A stretch of 64,000 nucleotides of DNA from CAWFSE01 sp963697565 (GTDB lineage Bacteria; Actinomycetota; Actinomycetes; CAVWCF01), in NCBI GenBank assembly GCA_963697565.1, contig CAVOOM010000006.1:310001-374000 (forward strand). The letters run 5' to 3'. A model generated the notes under the pieces. It saw only the letters and a program-made list of their open reading frames with translations, ran no database searches and had not been told where the DNA came from. Both the position numbers and the translations under genes were made by a program. The number at the start of each line of letters is the position of its first letter. Position 1 is the first letter of the stretch. Shown one piece after another: positions 28,795 to 40,347 of this stretch.

Positions 28795-30884
28795 CTAAGA
28801 CCCGTTGCCGACGATCCGGGCGACCTCGTCGCGATCGATCTCGCGCCCCGTCCACTCCGACAGCTGGGACAGCACCTTGCCCTCCGCGGCGGCGCGTTCG
28901 GGCGTCGGCTTGGCCTGCGCCTCGGCCCATCGGCGCCGCGCCTCCCACTCGAACTCGCGCGCGCGCAGGGCCTCGCTCGACCCGTTCCATCTGCTCCTCG
29001 CTGGCGTCGAGGTCGAAGACGGCGCTCAGGGTCGCGGGGATCACCAGCCGGTAGTCGTGGCCGCCCTCCTGGAACACCCCGGGAGTGGGGACCAGCGCGT
29101 TCTGCAGGTCGATGAAGGTGGTCACGAACGAGACCACGGGCAGCCACCGGGTGCCGCGCGGGGCGCCGGGCGGGCGGGAGTCCGTGGGGCCGAGCCAGTC
29201 GGGCCGCCTCCACGCCAGCGGGGCGGCGAACTTCGGCACCGGGTCGTCGCCGTTCTGCAGCAGCAGGAAGCGCACCTGCTCGCGGGCCGCCTCGGGCAGC
29301 GCCTGCCAGTCGCGGATGGCGCGGGGCAGGTAGAAGGAGCCAGGCCCCACCTCGGGGGGCTCGGCGACGGTGCGGGTGCCCCAGAGCTCCTGGCGCCACA
29401 CGGTGGAGGCCGGGGTGCCGATCCAGAAGGCCGCGTCCAGCCCGATCCCCTCAGGCCCGGTGGTGCCGGTCCCGCGGAACATCTCCTCGCTGACCTGGGA
29501 GCCGAGGCTCTCGCCGAACAGGTAGAACTTCGGCCGCTGTTCGGCGGGCATCTGCAGCAGGCGGGACGTGATCCCGTTGACGAGCATCCGGGTCTGGTGG
29601 GTCGCGTAGTCGACCTTGGTGAGCGACAGCGCCGACGGCAGGACGGAGTACTGGATCGACGCCGACGCGCAATTGCCGCGGGTGAGGTACTCGAACGCCT
29701 CGGTCGCGACGTAGTTCACGTAGCCGGATCCGGTGGGGGAGAACAGCGCGAAGGCGGGCCGCTCCAGCGCCTTGGTCCGGTCGATCTCGGCCAGCAGCAG
29801 CTCGACGCGCTCCTCGGGGGTCGCCGCCGCGTCGAGCGGGGCGTACACCCGGATCGGCTGGGTCGCCTGCTCGCCCATGACCTCCTCGATCGCCTGCGGC
29901 TCCAGCGTCATGGTCAGCCAGCGGCGCGACTCCCGGCTCTGGTCGGCCCACGGGATGTGCGACCCGGGGCCGCCGGTCACCTCCGGTGCCGCCGGCGGGT
30001 CCTGGTGGGCGAGCTCAAGCCCGGTGCCGGCCTTGGTGAGGACGTGGTTGGCGGCGGTCACGGCGGCCCAGCCGAACCCGGCCAGGGCGGCGCTGGCGGC
30101 CAGGCGCCCCACCGTGCGGTGGTCGTCGGGATAGCCGCCCAAGACCTTCGCCGCTCCCCGGGCCACGAAGCCCGACAGCGCCGACTCGGCGCGGGCCACG
30201 CCGAACAGGATCCCGGTGACCGCGACGGCCGATCCGAGCGCCTTGCCCGTGGAGACCTCGCGAACGACATCCTCGCGCGCTTCGACGTCCCCAGGTCCGA
30301 GCGACCCCCGGCTGACGTCGCCCCGCTTCGTCAGTGCGTACGAGCCCAGCGTCGTCGCCAGCGCCGTGGCGACGCCGTACGCGTGGAAGCCGGGCTTGCC
30401 CCGGGTGGCCTCCAGGCTGTCCGCCCCGACCCCGGCCACCCCGGCTGAGGTCAGGCCGACGGCGCCGAGGCGGATCAGGGCCCGCCGCGAGCTCTCGTGC
30501 TCGCGTGGGGGAAGCAGCCGCATCGCCGCGGCGCCGATGGCGGCAGCCGCGGCGTCCACCACGACCCCTGCTGCGATCCGCCCGGCCGGCGACCGGCGAC
30601 GACATCGGCAGGCGGTCGGCTGTGGAGCGCAGGAACGAGTGCGCCGAGGCGCCCCAGGCGTAGCCGACCGAGGCGGCGACGCCGCTGATGATCGCCTGGT
30701 CGCGCGTGCCGCGGGACAGCAGGTTCGGCTGGAACGAGGTGCCGGTGTAGTACGACCCCAGCAGGAAGCCGGCCCGGGAGGAGACATCGAGGCCGGCGGA
30801 GTAGAAGCGGTTGCGCCACTCGGCGTCCGCCAGCGCGGGGGCGGCGGTGGCCAGCAGGCCCCGCGCGAGCTCGTTGCCGTTCAT
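28795..30884 (-). CDS. Alpha/beta-hydrolase family membrane protein (Abhydrolase_9 type), two frameshifts
   Basis: Large membrane-anchored esterase-like protein of about 695 residues. The N-terminal half has several hydrophobic segments. The C-terminal half carries the nucleophile elbow YLFGESLGSQVSEEMF and FWIGTPASTVWRQELWGT, typical of the PF10081 family. Extra single bases near 30588 (gccggcc) and 28985 (gagcgag) break the frame. Joined, the tail reads EALRAREFEWEARRRWAEAQ and ends EVARIVGNGS at 28795. It sits between the tRNA-Phe and tRNA-Asp genes on the same strand. The substrate is unknown, and a cell-envelope lipid is plausible. Confidence 0.82.
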
Positions 30885-31009
30885 GGGTGGTCCCTTCCCG
30901 GATCCGGTGGCCGCTCGATGCTATCGAGGGCGCCGGGCGAGGGCGCGGCCGCGGACAGGGCGCTCAGGGAGGCTGGCTCAACTGGTGCTCGCTGGGACCG
31001 GTGGTGACC

Positions 31010-31027
31010 GGTCGCTCATGAGCGACC
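31010..31027. terminator. Palindrome at the tRNA-Asp 3' end
   Basis: The 18-bp perfect palindrome ggtcgctcatgagcgacc overlaps the last bases of tRNA-Asp. A second repeat accggt-ggtg-accggt follows. It could terminate transcription or guide 3' processing of the tRNA pair. Confidence 0.4.
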
Positions 31028-31096
31028 CCGACGGGACTCGAACCCGCGACCTCCGCCGTGACAGGGCGGCGCGCTAACCAACTGCGCTACGGGGCC
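31023..31096 (-). tRNA. tRNA-Asp (GTC)
   Basis: The 74-base cloverleaf has a ggccccg acceptor arm (one G-U pair), anticodon loop ctGTCac, and T-arm gggttcgagtccc. CCA is not encoded. It lies 39 bases downstream of tRNA-Glu and is likely co-transcribed. Confidence 0.97.
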
Positions 31097-31135
31097 TCGG
31101 TGGTGCTGAGGCGCTGGTGCTGTGAAACGACTACG

Positions 31136-31208
31136 TGCCCCCAACGGGATTCGAACCCGCGCTACCGCCTTGAAAGGGCGGGGTCCTGGGCCGCTAGACG
31201 ATGGGGAC
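31136..31208 (-). tRNA. tRNA-Glu (TTC)
   Basis: The 73-base cloverleaf begins gtccccatcgtctag, with anticodon loop ctTTCaa between gcccc-type stems and T-arm gggttcgaatccc. One U-G pair sits at acceptor position 2. CCA is not encoded. It is first in the Glu-Asp pair. Confidence 0.96.
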
Positions 31209-31295
31209 TGTCGAGGTGGCGCCGCTGGAGACGTGCGGAAGCATACGGGAGGCCGGCGGCGATCACCAAAGCGGGAGAACCGGCAGGATACCCGT

Positions 31296-31643
31296 GTGGT
31301 CGAGGTGGAGCCCGAGGCGTTCGAGGCCCTGGTGGGCGAGGCGCTCGACGGCGTCCCGGCCGAGCTGCTCGACCTGCTCGACAACGTCGTCGTCCTCGTC
31401 GAGGACCGCAACCCCGAGGAGCCAGACCTCCTCGGCCTGTACGAGGGCGTGCCGCTGACCGAGCGCGGCGCCTCGTACGGCGGGGTGCTGCCGGATGCCA
31501 TCTTCATCTACCGGCTGGCGATCTGCTCGATCTGCGACAGCCCGCAGGACGTGGTCGAGGAGGTGCAGATCACCGTGGTGCACGAGATCGCCCACCACTT
31601 CGGCATCGACGACGAGCGCCTGCACGACCTCGGCTGGGGCTGA
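31296..31643 (+). CDS. Minimal zinc metallopeptidase family protein
   Basis: The 115-residue protein is of the small 'zincin I' metallopeptidase family (PF06262). TVVHEIAHHFGIDDERLHDLGW gives HExxHxxG plus a downstream acidic ligand. It starts at GTG 31296, where homology-like sequence (VEVEPEAFEALVGEAL) begins. It is divergent from tRNA-Glu by 87 bases. The natural substrate is not known. Intact. Confidence 0.85.
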   Translation: MVEVEPEAFEALVGEALDGVPAELLDLLDNVVVLVEDRNPEEPDLLGLYEGVPLTERGASYGGVLPDAIFIYRLAICSICDSPQDVVEEVQITVVHEIAHHFGIDDERLHDLGWG

Positions 31644-31704
31644 CGGCCGCAGGGGGTCCGAACGGACCCTGGCGCGCCGACCGGGGGAGTCCTACCGTCG
31701 TCCC

Positions 31705-32557
31705 ATGGACGGCCGCAGCGTGGAGCGGGTCGAGGTCGGAGGGCTGACCTTCGACGTCGAGTTCGCCGGTCCCGCCGGGGGCGAGCGAGTCCTGCTGCTG
31801 CACGGCTGGCCCGAGCGTGGCGCCATGTGGAACAGGTTGATGGGCTCCCTCGCCGACCAGGGCCTGCGCTGCGCGGCCCCCGACCAGCGCGGCTACTCAG
31901 CCGGACGCGCGGCCCCTGCACGTCGAGGACTACCGGATGCCGCTGCTGGTCGCCGATGCCGCGGGGCTCCTCGATGCGCTGGGCTGGGACCATGTCCATG
32001 TAGTCGGCCATGACTGGGGTGCCATGGTCGCCTGGCACCTGGCGGCGGCCGCGCGGACCCGGGTGCGCTCGCTGACCGCTGTTTCGGTGCCACACCCGAG
32101 GGCGATGGGCGCGGCGTTGGCGTCCGACCCCGACCAGCAGACCCGCTCGGCGTACATCCGGCTCTTCCGCGAGGCGCCGGACCGCGCGGTCGAGGCGCTG
32201 CTGGCCAACGACGCGGCCGCCTTGGTCGGGGTGTTCGCCGGGTCGGGGATGCGAGAGGAGGCGGTGCGGGCGCTCGTCGCCCCCCTGCTCGACCCGACCG
32301 CGCTGCTGGCGACGCTGTCCTGGTACGGCGCGGCGAGCGCCGAGGACGCCAAGGTGTGCGGCTCGGTTCGGGTGCCGACGACGTTCGTCTGGGGTCCGCT
32401 CGATATCGCGATCGGCCGGGTCGCCGCGGAGGGCTGCGCCGCGCACGTGAGTGCGGAGTACCGATTCATCGAGCTGCCCGGCGTGGGGCACTGGGTCGCC
32501 GAGCAGGCGGCCGAGGCGCTCGCGGAGGCCGTCCTCCAGCAGATCGACTCCGCCTGA
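31705..32557 (+). CDS. Alpha/beta hydrolase, epoxide-hydrolase/dehalogenase-like, frameshifted
   Basis: Hydrolase of about 283 residues with the HGWP oxyanion motif (LLLHGWPERGAMWN) and an aspartate nucleophile in VVGHDWGAMVAWHLA. Asp at that position marks the epoxide hydrolase and haloalkane dehalogenase families. The histidine is in GVGHWVAEQ. One extra base near 31905 (gacgcgcgg) breaks the frame before SAGARPLHVEDYRMPLL. It starts at ATG 31705 and converges with glgA. Confidence 0.85.
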
Positions 32558-32565
32558 GCCTGCGG

Positions 32566-33718
32566 TCAGCAGACGGATCGGTAGACCGCGACGGTCTGCT
32601 CGGCCACCGACTCCCACGAGAACGACTCGACCGCGCGGGCGCGCCCGGCCGCGCCCATCGCCGCGGCCCGCGCCGGGTCGAGCGCGACCGCGTTAACCGC
32701 TGCGGCGAAGGACGACTCGAAGCCTCGCGGGTCCACCTCGGCGTAGTGCACCAGCAGTCCGGTCTCGCCGTGCACGACGACCTCCGGGATCCCCCCGACA
32801 TCGCTGGCGACGACGGCGGTGGCGCACCCCATGGCCTCGAGGTTGACGATGCCCAGCGGCTCGTACACCGACGGGCACATGAACACCGTGGCGTGCGACA
32901 GCAGCTGGACGACATCGCGGCGCGGCAGCATCTCGGAGACGAAGAAGACCCCGTCGCGTGCGGCCTGCAGCCCCGCGACGAGCCCCTCGACCTCGGCGCC
33001 GATCTCGGGGGTGTCCGGCGCGCCGGCGCACAGCACGATCTGCACCGAGGGGTCGACCGCGTGGCAGGCGCGGACCAGGTGGGGCACCCCCTTCTGCCGG
33101 GTGATCCGCCCGACGAACAGCGCGTAGGGGCGGGCCGGGTCGATGCCGATCCGCTCCAGCACGTCGACCGCCGGGTCGGGGGAGAACTCGTCGGCGTCGA
33201 TGCCGTTGAGCACCACGTGCACGCGGTGCGGGTCGAGGTCGGGGTAGCAGTCGAGCACGTCGGCGCGCATCCCGTTGCTGACCGCGATCACGGCGTCGGC
33301 TGAGTGGTACGCCGTCCGCTCGATCCAGCTGGACAGCCGGTAGCCGCCGCCGAGCTGCTCCTCCTTCCACGGCCGCCGCGGCTCCAGCGAGTGCGCGGTG
33401 ATCACGTGCGGGATCCCGTGCAGGGTGCGCGCGAGGTGGCCGGCCATGTTCGCGTACCACGTGTGCGAGTGCGCGACGTCGCAGCCGCCGAGGCCGGCGG
33501 CCATGGTGAGGTCGACCCCGAGGGTCTGCAGGGCGAAGTTCGCCTCGGCCAGGTCGGCCGGCACGGCGTGCGCCTGCGCGCCCGGCCGCGGTGTCGCCGA
33601 AGCAGTGGACGTCGACATCGACGAGGGAGCGCAGCCGCGGCGTCAGCTGGGCGACGTGCACCCCCGCCCCGCCGTAGACGTCGGGGGGGAACTCGCGCGT
33701 GAGCAGTCCGATGAGCAC
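32566..33718 (-). CDS. glgA: Glycogen synthase, GT4 actinobacterial type, frameshifted
   Basis: GT4 glycosyltransferase of the coryneform GlgA/GlgM type, making alpha-1,4-glucan or maltose-1-phosphate from ADP-glucose. The N-terminal LLTREFPPDVYGGAGVHVAQ, GIPHVITAHSLEPRRPWK, NGIDADEFSPD and the C-terminal SVYEPLGIVNLEAMGCATAV (EX7E) are clear. One extra base near 33590 separates the first 40 codons; corrected sequence reads FGDTRPGAQAHAVP. It is divergent from glgC across 37 bases, so promoters must overlap. Confidence 0.93.
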
Positions 33719-33755
33719 GTTCCGAGCCTAGGAGTTCGGGGGTAGGTTCGGAGGC

Positions 33756-34979
33756 GTGGCAGCCAGAGGAGTTCTCGGAATCGTCCTCGCCGGCGGTGAG
33801 GGCAAGCGGCTGATGCCGCTGACGGCTGACCGGGCCAAGCCCGCGGTCCCGTTCGGAGGGCAGTACCGGCTGATCGACTTCGCGCTGAGCAACCTGGTCA
33901 ACGGCGGCTTCATGAAGCTGTGCGTGCTCACGCAGTACAAGTCGCACTCCCTCGACCGCCACATCACGACGACCTGGCGGATGTCGACGATGCTCGGCAA
34001 CTACGTCACCCCGGTGCCGGCCCAGCAGCGGCTCGGCCCGCGGTGGTTCCAGGGCAGCGCCGACGCGATCTTCCAGAGCCTCAACCTGGTGTACGACGAG
34101 CAGCCCGAGTACGTCGCGGTCTTCGGCGCCGACCACGTCTACCGGATGGACCCCTCGCAGATGCTGGAGCAGCACATCGAGGGCGGCGCCGGGGTGACGG
34201 TGGCCGGCATCCGCGTCCCGCGCGCGGAGGCATCGGCGTTCGGCGTCATCGAGACGGCCGCCGACGGCCGCACCATCGCGCAGTTCCTGGAGAAGCCCGA
34301 CGATCCGCCCGCCGTGGCGGGCAGCCCGACCGAGTCGTACGCCTCGATGGGCAACTACGTCTTCTCGACCGAGGTCCTGGTCGAGGCGCTGCGGGTCGAC
34401 GCCGGCGACAGCGGTTCCGTGCACGACATGGGCGGCAACATCATCCCGATGCTCACCGACCTCGGCGCCGCCCAGGTCTACGACTTCAACGACAACCACG
34501 TGCCGGGGGCGACCGACCGCGACCGCGGCTACTGGCGCGACGTCGGGACGCTGGACTCGTACTACGACGCCCACATGGACCTCGTGTCCGTGCACCCGAT
34601 CTTCAACCTCTACAACCGGCAGTGGCCGATCCTCACCCAGATGTCGCCGCGGCCGCCGGCGAAGTTCGTCGAGGGCGGATCGGCCCACGAGTCGATGGTG
34701 GGCGCGGGGTCGATCGTGGCCGGCGGGTGGGTGCAGAACTCCGTGCTGTGCGACAACGTCACGGTGCTGCCGGGCTCGCGCGTCGAGGGCTCGGTCCTGA
34801 TGCCGGGGGTGACCATCGGCCGCGACGCGATCGTGCGGCGGGCGATCCTGGACAAGAACGCCGTGGTCCCCGACGGGGCACGGCTGGGCGTGGACGTCGA
34901 GGGCGACCGCGAGCACTACACGGTCAGCGAGGGCGGGGTCGTCGTGCTCGGCAAGGGCGAGCAGGCGATTCTGCGCTAG
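33756..34979 (+). CDS. glgC: Glucose-1-phosphate adenylyltransferase
   Basis: Makes ADP-glucose for glycogen synthesis. Intact 407-residue frame. The nucleotide motif IVLAGGEGKRLMPLT, the glucose-1-phosphate region FGADHVYRMD, FLEKPDD and the C-terminal left-handed beta-helix repeats (GSIVAGGWVQNSVLCDNVTV) are present. It starts at GTG 33756 with ggagg immediately upstream. It is paired divergently with glgA. Confidence 0.96.
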   Translation: MAARGVLGIVLAGGEGKRLMPLTADRAKPAVPFGGQYRLIDFALSNLVNGGFMKLCVLTQYKSHSLDRHITTTWRMSTMLGNYVTPVPAQQRLGPRWFQGSADAIFQSLNLVYDEQPEYVAVFGADHVYRMDPSQMLEQHIEGGAGVTVAGIRVPRAEASAFGVIETAADGRTIAQFLEKPDDPPAVAGSPTESYASMGNYVFSTEVLVEALRVDAGDSGSVHDMGGNIIPMLTDLGAAQVYDFNDNHVPGATDRDRGYWRDVGTLDSYYDAHMDLVSVHPIFNLYNRQWPILTQMSPRPPAKFVEGGSAHESMVGAGSIVAGGWVQNSVLCDNVTVLPGSRVEGSVLMPGVTIGRDAIVRRAILDKNAVVPDGARLGVDVEGDREHYTVSEGGVVVLGKGEQAILR

Positions 34980-35011
34980 GCCCTCCGAGGGCCGCCAGCC
35001 ATACTGCCGGG

Positions 35012-35956
35012 ATGCGCGACATCGCCCTGCCCCCGTGGGCGACGCCGCGGCGAATCGCGCTCACACTCTGGGGCGTCGCGCTCGCGGCCTCGGTCGCCCT
35101 GGTGGGCTTCCCGATCGACCGGCCGCGCATCGCGCTCTGGGCGCTGGCCGGGGTCGCCGCCCTCAACGTCGGCCGCGGCTGGCGGGTGGTCGTCCGCGAG
35201 ACGCTGCTCTGGCTGCCGTTCATTGCCGCGCTGCTGATCTACGACCGCACCCGCGGCGTCGCCGACGGGCTGGGCTTCCCGGTGCGGATCCAAGAGCCGC
35301 TGGACGCCGAGCTCGCGCTCTTCAACGGCGTGCTGCCGAGCTCGTGGCTGCAGGAGCGGCTGTACGACCCGGCGGCGCCGGGGCCGCTCGATGTCGCGGT
35401 GGCGCTCGTCTACTTCTCGCACTTCGTGGCCATCTGGGGGGCGCTGCTGCTGCTGTACGAACGCTCGCGGCCGCGCTGGGGGGCCCTCATGCGCCGCGCC
35501 CTGCTGCTGTCGTACCTCGGCCTGCTCACCTACATCGTGTACCCCGCCGCGCCGCCGTGGCTGGCCTCCAAGCTGGGGCTGACGCCCGAGCCGGTCGCCC
35601 GGATCGCCACCCGCGGCTTCGAGGCGATCGGGCTCGACCGGGCCGCGGGCCTGATCGAGCAGGGCCAGGCGCAGGTCAACCGGGTGGCGGCGATCCCCTC
35701 GCTCCATGCGGCGTTCGCGCTGCTGGTCTCGGTGGCGCTCTGGCCGCTGGCCCGGCGCTGGTGGCAGCGCGCTCTGCTGGCCGCCTACCCACTGGCGATG
35801 GGCTTCGCGCTTGTCTACGGCGGCGAGCACTACGTGATCGACCTGCTGCTCGGATGGGCGTACGTGGGCGTCGTGCTCGTCCTGGTGGGGCTTGGCGAGC
35901 GCTGGTGGCGCGCCCCGGGTGCGTCGCCGTGGGCCACCCCCGCGCCGACGGGCTGA
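35012..35956 (+). CDS. PAP2-type membrane phosphatase / inositol phosphotransferase-like
   Basis: Intact 314-residue polytopic protein with about six membrane segments. Phosphatase motifs are AAIPSLHAAFALLVS (C2, His) and YGGEHYVIDLLLGW (C3, His and Asp), with YIVYPAAPPW in between, as in the Aur1/Ipt1-like PAP2 subfamily. It probably acts on lipid phosphates at the outer membrane face. ATG 35012 is chosen. It converges with the L,D-transpeptidase, four bases apart. Confidence 0.85.
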   Translation: MRDIALPPWATPRRIALTLWGVALAASVALVGFPIDRPRIALWALAGVAALNVGRGWRVVVRETLLWLPFIAALLIYDRTRGVADGLGFPVRIQEPLDAELALFNGVLPSSWLQERLYDPAAPGPLDVAVALVYFSHFVAIWGALLLLYERSRPRWGALMRRALLLSYLGLLTYIVYPAAPPWLASKLGLTPEPVARIATRGFEAIGLDRAAGLIEQGQAQVNRVAAIPSLHAAFALLVSVALWPLARRWWQRALLAAYPLAMGFALVYGGEHYVIDLLLGWAYVGVVLVLVGLGERWWRAPGASPWATPAPTG

Positions 35957-35960
35957 CGGG

Positions 35961-36602
35961 CTACTTGTAGACCACGACCCTCGTGCCGGCCGGGACGGCC
36001 TGGAAGAGCGCAGCGGCGCCGGCCTTGTCGCGCAGGTTGACGCAGCCGTGCGACGCGCCGCGCCAACCGCGGCGGGCGAAGTCCGACGAGAAGTGGATCG
36101 CCTGGCCGCGGCTGAAGAACATCGCGTACGGCATCTTCGACCCGTAGAGCCGCGACTTGTGGTTGCCGCTCTTCCAGCCGATCGAGAAGACGCCTTCGCG
36201 GGTGGGGGTCCGGCGCCCGCCGAAGCGCGCGTCGAGGGCCATCGTGATGGCGCCGTTCTCGACGAGCCACACCTTGCGGGCGTTCTTGCTCACGCAGACG
36301 ACCTTGCCCCACGCGGTGCAGCGCGGGTCGAGCCCGACGGCGGCGGCCGGTGCCGGCGGGGCCGCGGCAACGGGCGGCGGACGGGCGGCGCGGGGGGCGC
36401 GGGGGGGCGGCGGAGGTGGTGGCGGCGGAGGTGGTGGCGGCGGTGGCGGGGGCGGGGGATCCTCGACGACCACCGGCGGCGGGTCGGCCGGCGGCACGAC
36501 GTCGTCGGCCAGGGCCGAGGTCGGCAGCATCGGGGCCAGCAGCCCGAGGCCGATGGCGCCGAGCAGCAGGGCATAGCGGCGCTGTCGAGCGGATTGGGTC
36601 AT
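35961..36602 (-). CDS. L,D-transpeptidase (YkuD domain), secreted
   Basis: The 213-residue protein has a signal peptide (RQRRYALLLGAIGLGL then PTSALA), a long polyproline wall-spanning stretch of about 20 residues, and a YkuD domain. The catalytic block is HFSSDFARRGWRGASHGCVN, with Cys as nucleophile. It forms 3-3 peptidoglycan cross-links or attaches proteins. ATG 36602 is preferred over the ATG at 36617 because gggggt lies eight bases upstream of it. The polyproline codons make a striking ggtggcggc run on the plus strand. Intact. Confidence 0.9.
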   Translation of the reverse strand: MTQSARQRRYALLLGAIGLGLLAPMLPTSALADDVVPPADPPPVVVEDPPPPPPPPPPPPPPPPPPPRAPRAARPPPVAAAPPAPAAAVGLDPRCTAWGKVVCVSKNARKVWLVENGAITMALDARFGGRRTPTREGVFSIGWKSGNHKSRLYGSKMPYAMFFSRGQAIHFSSDFARRGWRGASHGCVNLRDKAGAAALFQAVPAGTRVVVYK

Positions 36603-36778
36603 CAGGCTCACCCCCATCAGGTGTCCGCCGTCGTCGGACTCATGCCGGTAGTCGGCATCGTCGGTATCGGCACCTTGGGCACGCAGTCTGGAGTCCTTCG
36701 CCGGACTTTGTGCCCGCTTCTCGCCAACTCGTGATCTTCGAGACCGCGCGCTCGACCGGCGTGTGGCAGGGTCCGGGC

Positions 36779-38418
<1,640 letters not shown>

Positions 38419-38433
38419 CTCGGCCGGGCCGGG

Positions 38434-39069
38434 TCAGAACGGGATCAGGTACTCCAGCCGGTCGGAGAAGCGCACGACGATCAGCAGCACGACCAGCACC
38501 ACCCAGACGGTGGCCAGCAGCCCCGGCGCAGCCGCGAGGAACCGCCCGACCGGCCCGGTGCCCACCGCCCCCAGCGAGCGGCTGCGGATCGCCCCGGCCA
38601 GGGTGGCGAAGAAGACCAGGTCCATGCCGACCCACGCCACCATGCAGTACGGGCACAGCGCGCCGATGACGTACAGGCTCTGCAAGACCAGCCAGTGCAC
38701 GAAGCCGAAGCCGAGCACCGAGCCGATGAGCAGGCCACGCCAGGCGAAGCGGGGGAGCGGGGTGCGGGCGGCGACGAGCACCCCGAAGAGGATCACCACC
38801 GGGAAGGCGGCGATCCCGATCAACGGGTTGGGGAAGCCGAAGACCGCGGCCTGGTCGGTCTTCATGATCGTGCCGCAGGACAGCAGCGGGTTGATGCTGC
38901 AGGACGGGACGAAGTCGGGGTTCTTGAGCAGCTCGATCCGGTCCAGGATCAGCGCGAACGCCGCGACGAAGCCGAGGACGCCGCCGACGACCTGCGTCCA
39001 GCCGAGCCGGGTGAGCCGGGGCTCCTCGGCTGGCTCGAGGTCGTCGAGGTCATCCGGGTCTGGCGTCAT
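38434..39069 (-). CDS. Vitamin K epoxide reductase (VKOR) family protein
   Basis: Intact 211-residue membrane protein with about five transmembrane segments. The loop cysteine pair is in VPSCSINPLLSCGTIM, and the redox-active CxxC is GALCPYCMVAW. In actinobacteria VKOR reoxidises the exported thiol oxidase DsbA and so supports disulfide formation outside the cell. No DsbA partner is in the window. It starts at ATG 39069 and is divergent from the MFS gene. Confidence 0.93.
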   Translation of the reverse strand: MTPDPDDLDDLEPAEEPRLTRLGWTQVVGGVLGFVAAFALILDRIELLKNPDFVPSCSINPLLSCGTIMKTDQAAVFGFPNPLIGIAAFPVVILFGVLVAARTPLPRFAWRGLLIGSVLGFGFVHWLVLQSLYVIGALCPYCMVAWVGMDLVFFATLAGAIRSRSLGAVGTGPVGRFLAAAPGLLATVWVVLVVLLIVVRFSDRLEYLIPF

Positions 39070-39138
39070 CGCTGCTCCTGTGCGTCGGGTTGGTGCGTCC
39101 CCAGGGTAGAGGGGGGCCAGACCCGGCAGGGTGCAGCC

Positions 39139-40338
39139 ATGCAGCCTCCGGACGGCCCGACCTCGCCCCACGCGTTGCGCGTACCCGGCGGCGTCCGGTG
39201 GGCCATCAGCGTCGCGTACGCCGGGCAGGGGGTGTGCCTCGCGGCGCTCGTCACCCGCATCCCGTCGATCCGCGACCGGTTCGGCCTGTCCGAGGCGTCG
39301 CTGGCGCTGCTGCTGCTCGCGGTGCCGGTCGTGGCGGCCGCGGGCAGCATCGGGGCCGGCGCGGTGGCAGCCCGGATCGGCTCGCGTCCGGTGCTTCGCT
39401 GGGCCGGGCCGATCGTGCCGCTGGCACTGGCCTGCGCCGGGTGGGCGCCGACCCTGCCGCTGCTCGTCCTCTCGCTGGTTGCGCTGGGCTTCGGCCTCGG
39501 CGCCGTCGACGACGTGATGAACGTCCAGGGCGTCAGCCTCCAGCGGCTGCGCGGCGGCAGCGTGATGGGCGGCTTCCACGCCGTCTTCTCGCTGGCGAGC
39601 ATCGTGGGCGCCCTGGGCTCGGCCGCCGCAGCCGACATCGAGGGCTTGACGCTGGGGGCGTACTTCACCCTCGTGGCCGTGCTGGTGGTCGCCGCCCAGC
39701 TGGCCGCCGGCCCCCGGCTGCTCGATCGTTCCGCGACGGCCGTGGCCGAGGAGGACCGGCCGGATGCGTTCGCCCCCGGAATCCCGTGGCGGCCGATCCT
39801 GCTGCTCGGCGCGGTGATGACCGCCGTGTTCGTCGCCGAGTCGAGCGCGTCCAACTGGAGCGCGCTACTGCTCACCGATGCCCTCAACGCCACGGAGAGC
39901 ACGGCCGCGTTGGGCTATGCCGCGTACGCGGTGGCGGCCCTCATCGGCCGCCTGGGCACTGACCGCGCCGTGGTGCGTTACGGCCCGGTGCGGCTGATCC
40001 GCTGGGGAGGCGCGCTGGCCGTCGTGGCCGCGCTGGTGATCGCGGTGGCGCCGACGAGCGCGGTGGCACTGCTCGGCTTCGCCCTGCTGGGCTTCGGCCT
40101 CAGCGCTGCTGTGCCGTTGGTGTTCACGGCCGCCCACCATCACGACCCCACGGGCAGCGGCATCGCGGTGGCCCGGGTCAACGTCTTCAACTACCTCGGC
40201 TTCGTGATCGGGGCGCCGCTCGTCGGCCTCATCGCCGAGGCGTCCAACCTGCGGTGGGGTTTCGCCGCGCTGATCCCCGTGCTCCTGGTCGTGCCGCTGC
40301 TCGCCGGGGCCTTCGACCCCGAGTCGCCGGTCGACTGA
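39139..40338 (+). CDS. Major facilitator superfamily transporter
   Basis: Intact 399-residue protein with about 12 hydrophobic segments. The first loop carries VTRIPSIRDRFGLSEASLAL, and AARIGSRPVLRWAG matches MFS motif A. The layout resembles the FucP/YbjJ-like group, often annotated as sugar or drug transporters. Substrate unknown. It starts at ATG 39139. Confidence 0.85.
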   Translation: MQPPDGPTSPHALRVPGGVRWAISVAYAGQGVCLAALVTRIPSIRDRFGLSEASLALLLLAVPVVAAAGSIGAGAVAARIGSRPVLRWAGPIVPLALACAGWAPTLPLLVLSLVALGFGLGAVDDVMNVQGVSLQRLRGGSVMGGFHAVFSLASIVGALGSAAAADIEGLTLGAYFTLVAVLVVAAQLAAGPRLLDRSATAVAEEDRPDAFAPGIPWRPILLLGAVMTAVFVAESSASNWSALLLTDALNATESTAALGYAAYAVAALIGRLGTDRAVVRYGPVRLIRWGGALAVVAALVIAVAPTSAVALLGFALLGFGLSAAVPLVFTAAHHHDPTGSGIAVARVNVFNYLGFVIGAPLVGLIAEASNLRWGFAALIPVLLVVPLLAGAFDPESPVD

Positions 40339-40347
40339 GGGGCGGGG

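Noticed and set aside
36405..36465. ggtggcggc tandem run as a microsatellite or regulatory repeat
   Set aside because: It is the reverse complement of the polyproline codons in the L,D-transpeptidase wall-spanning linker.
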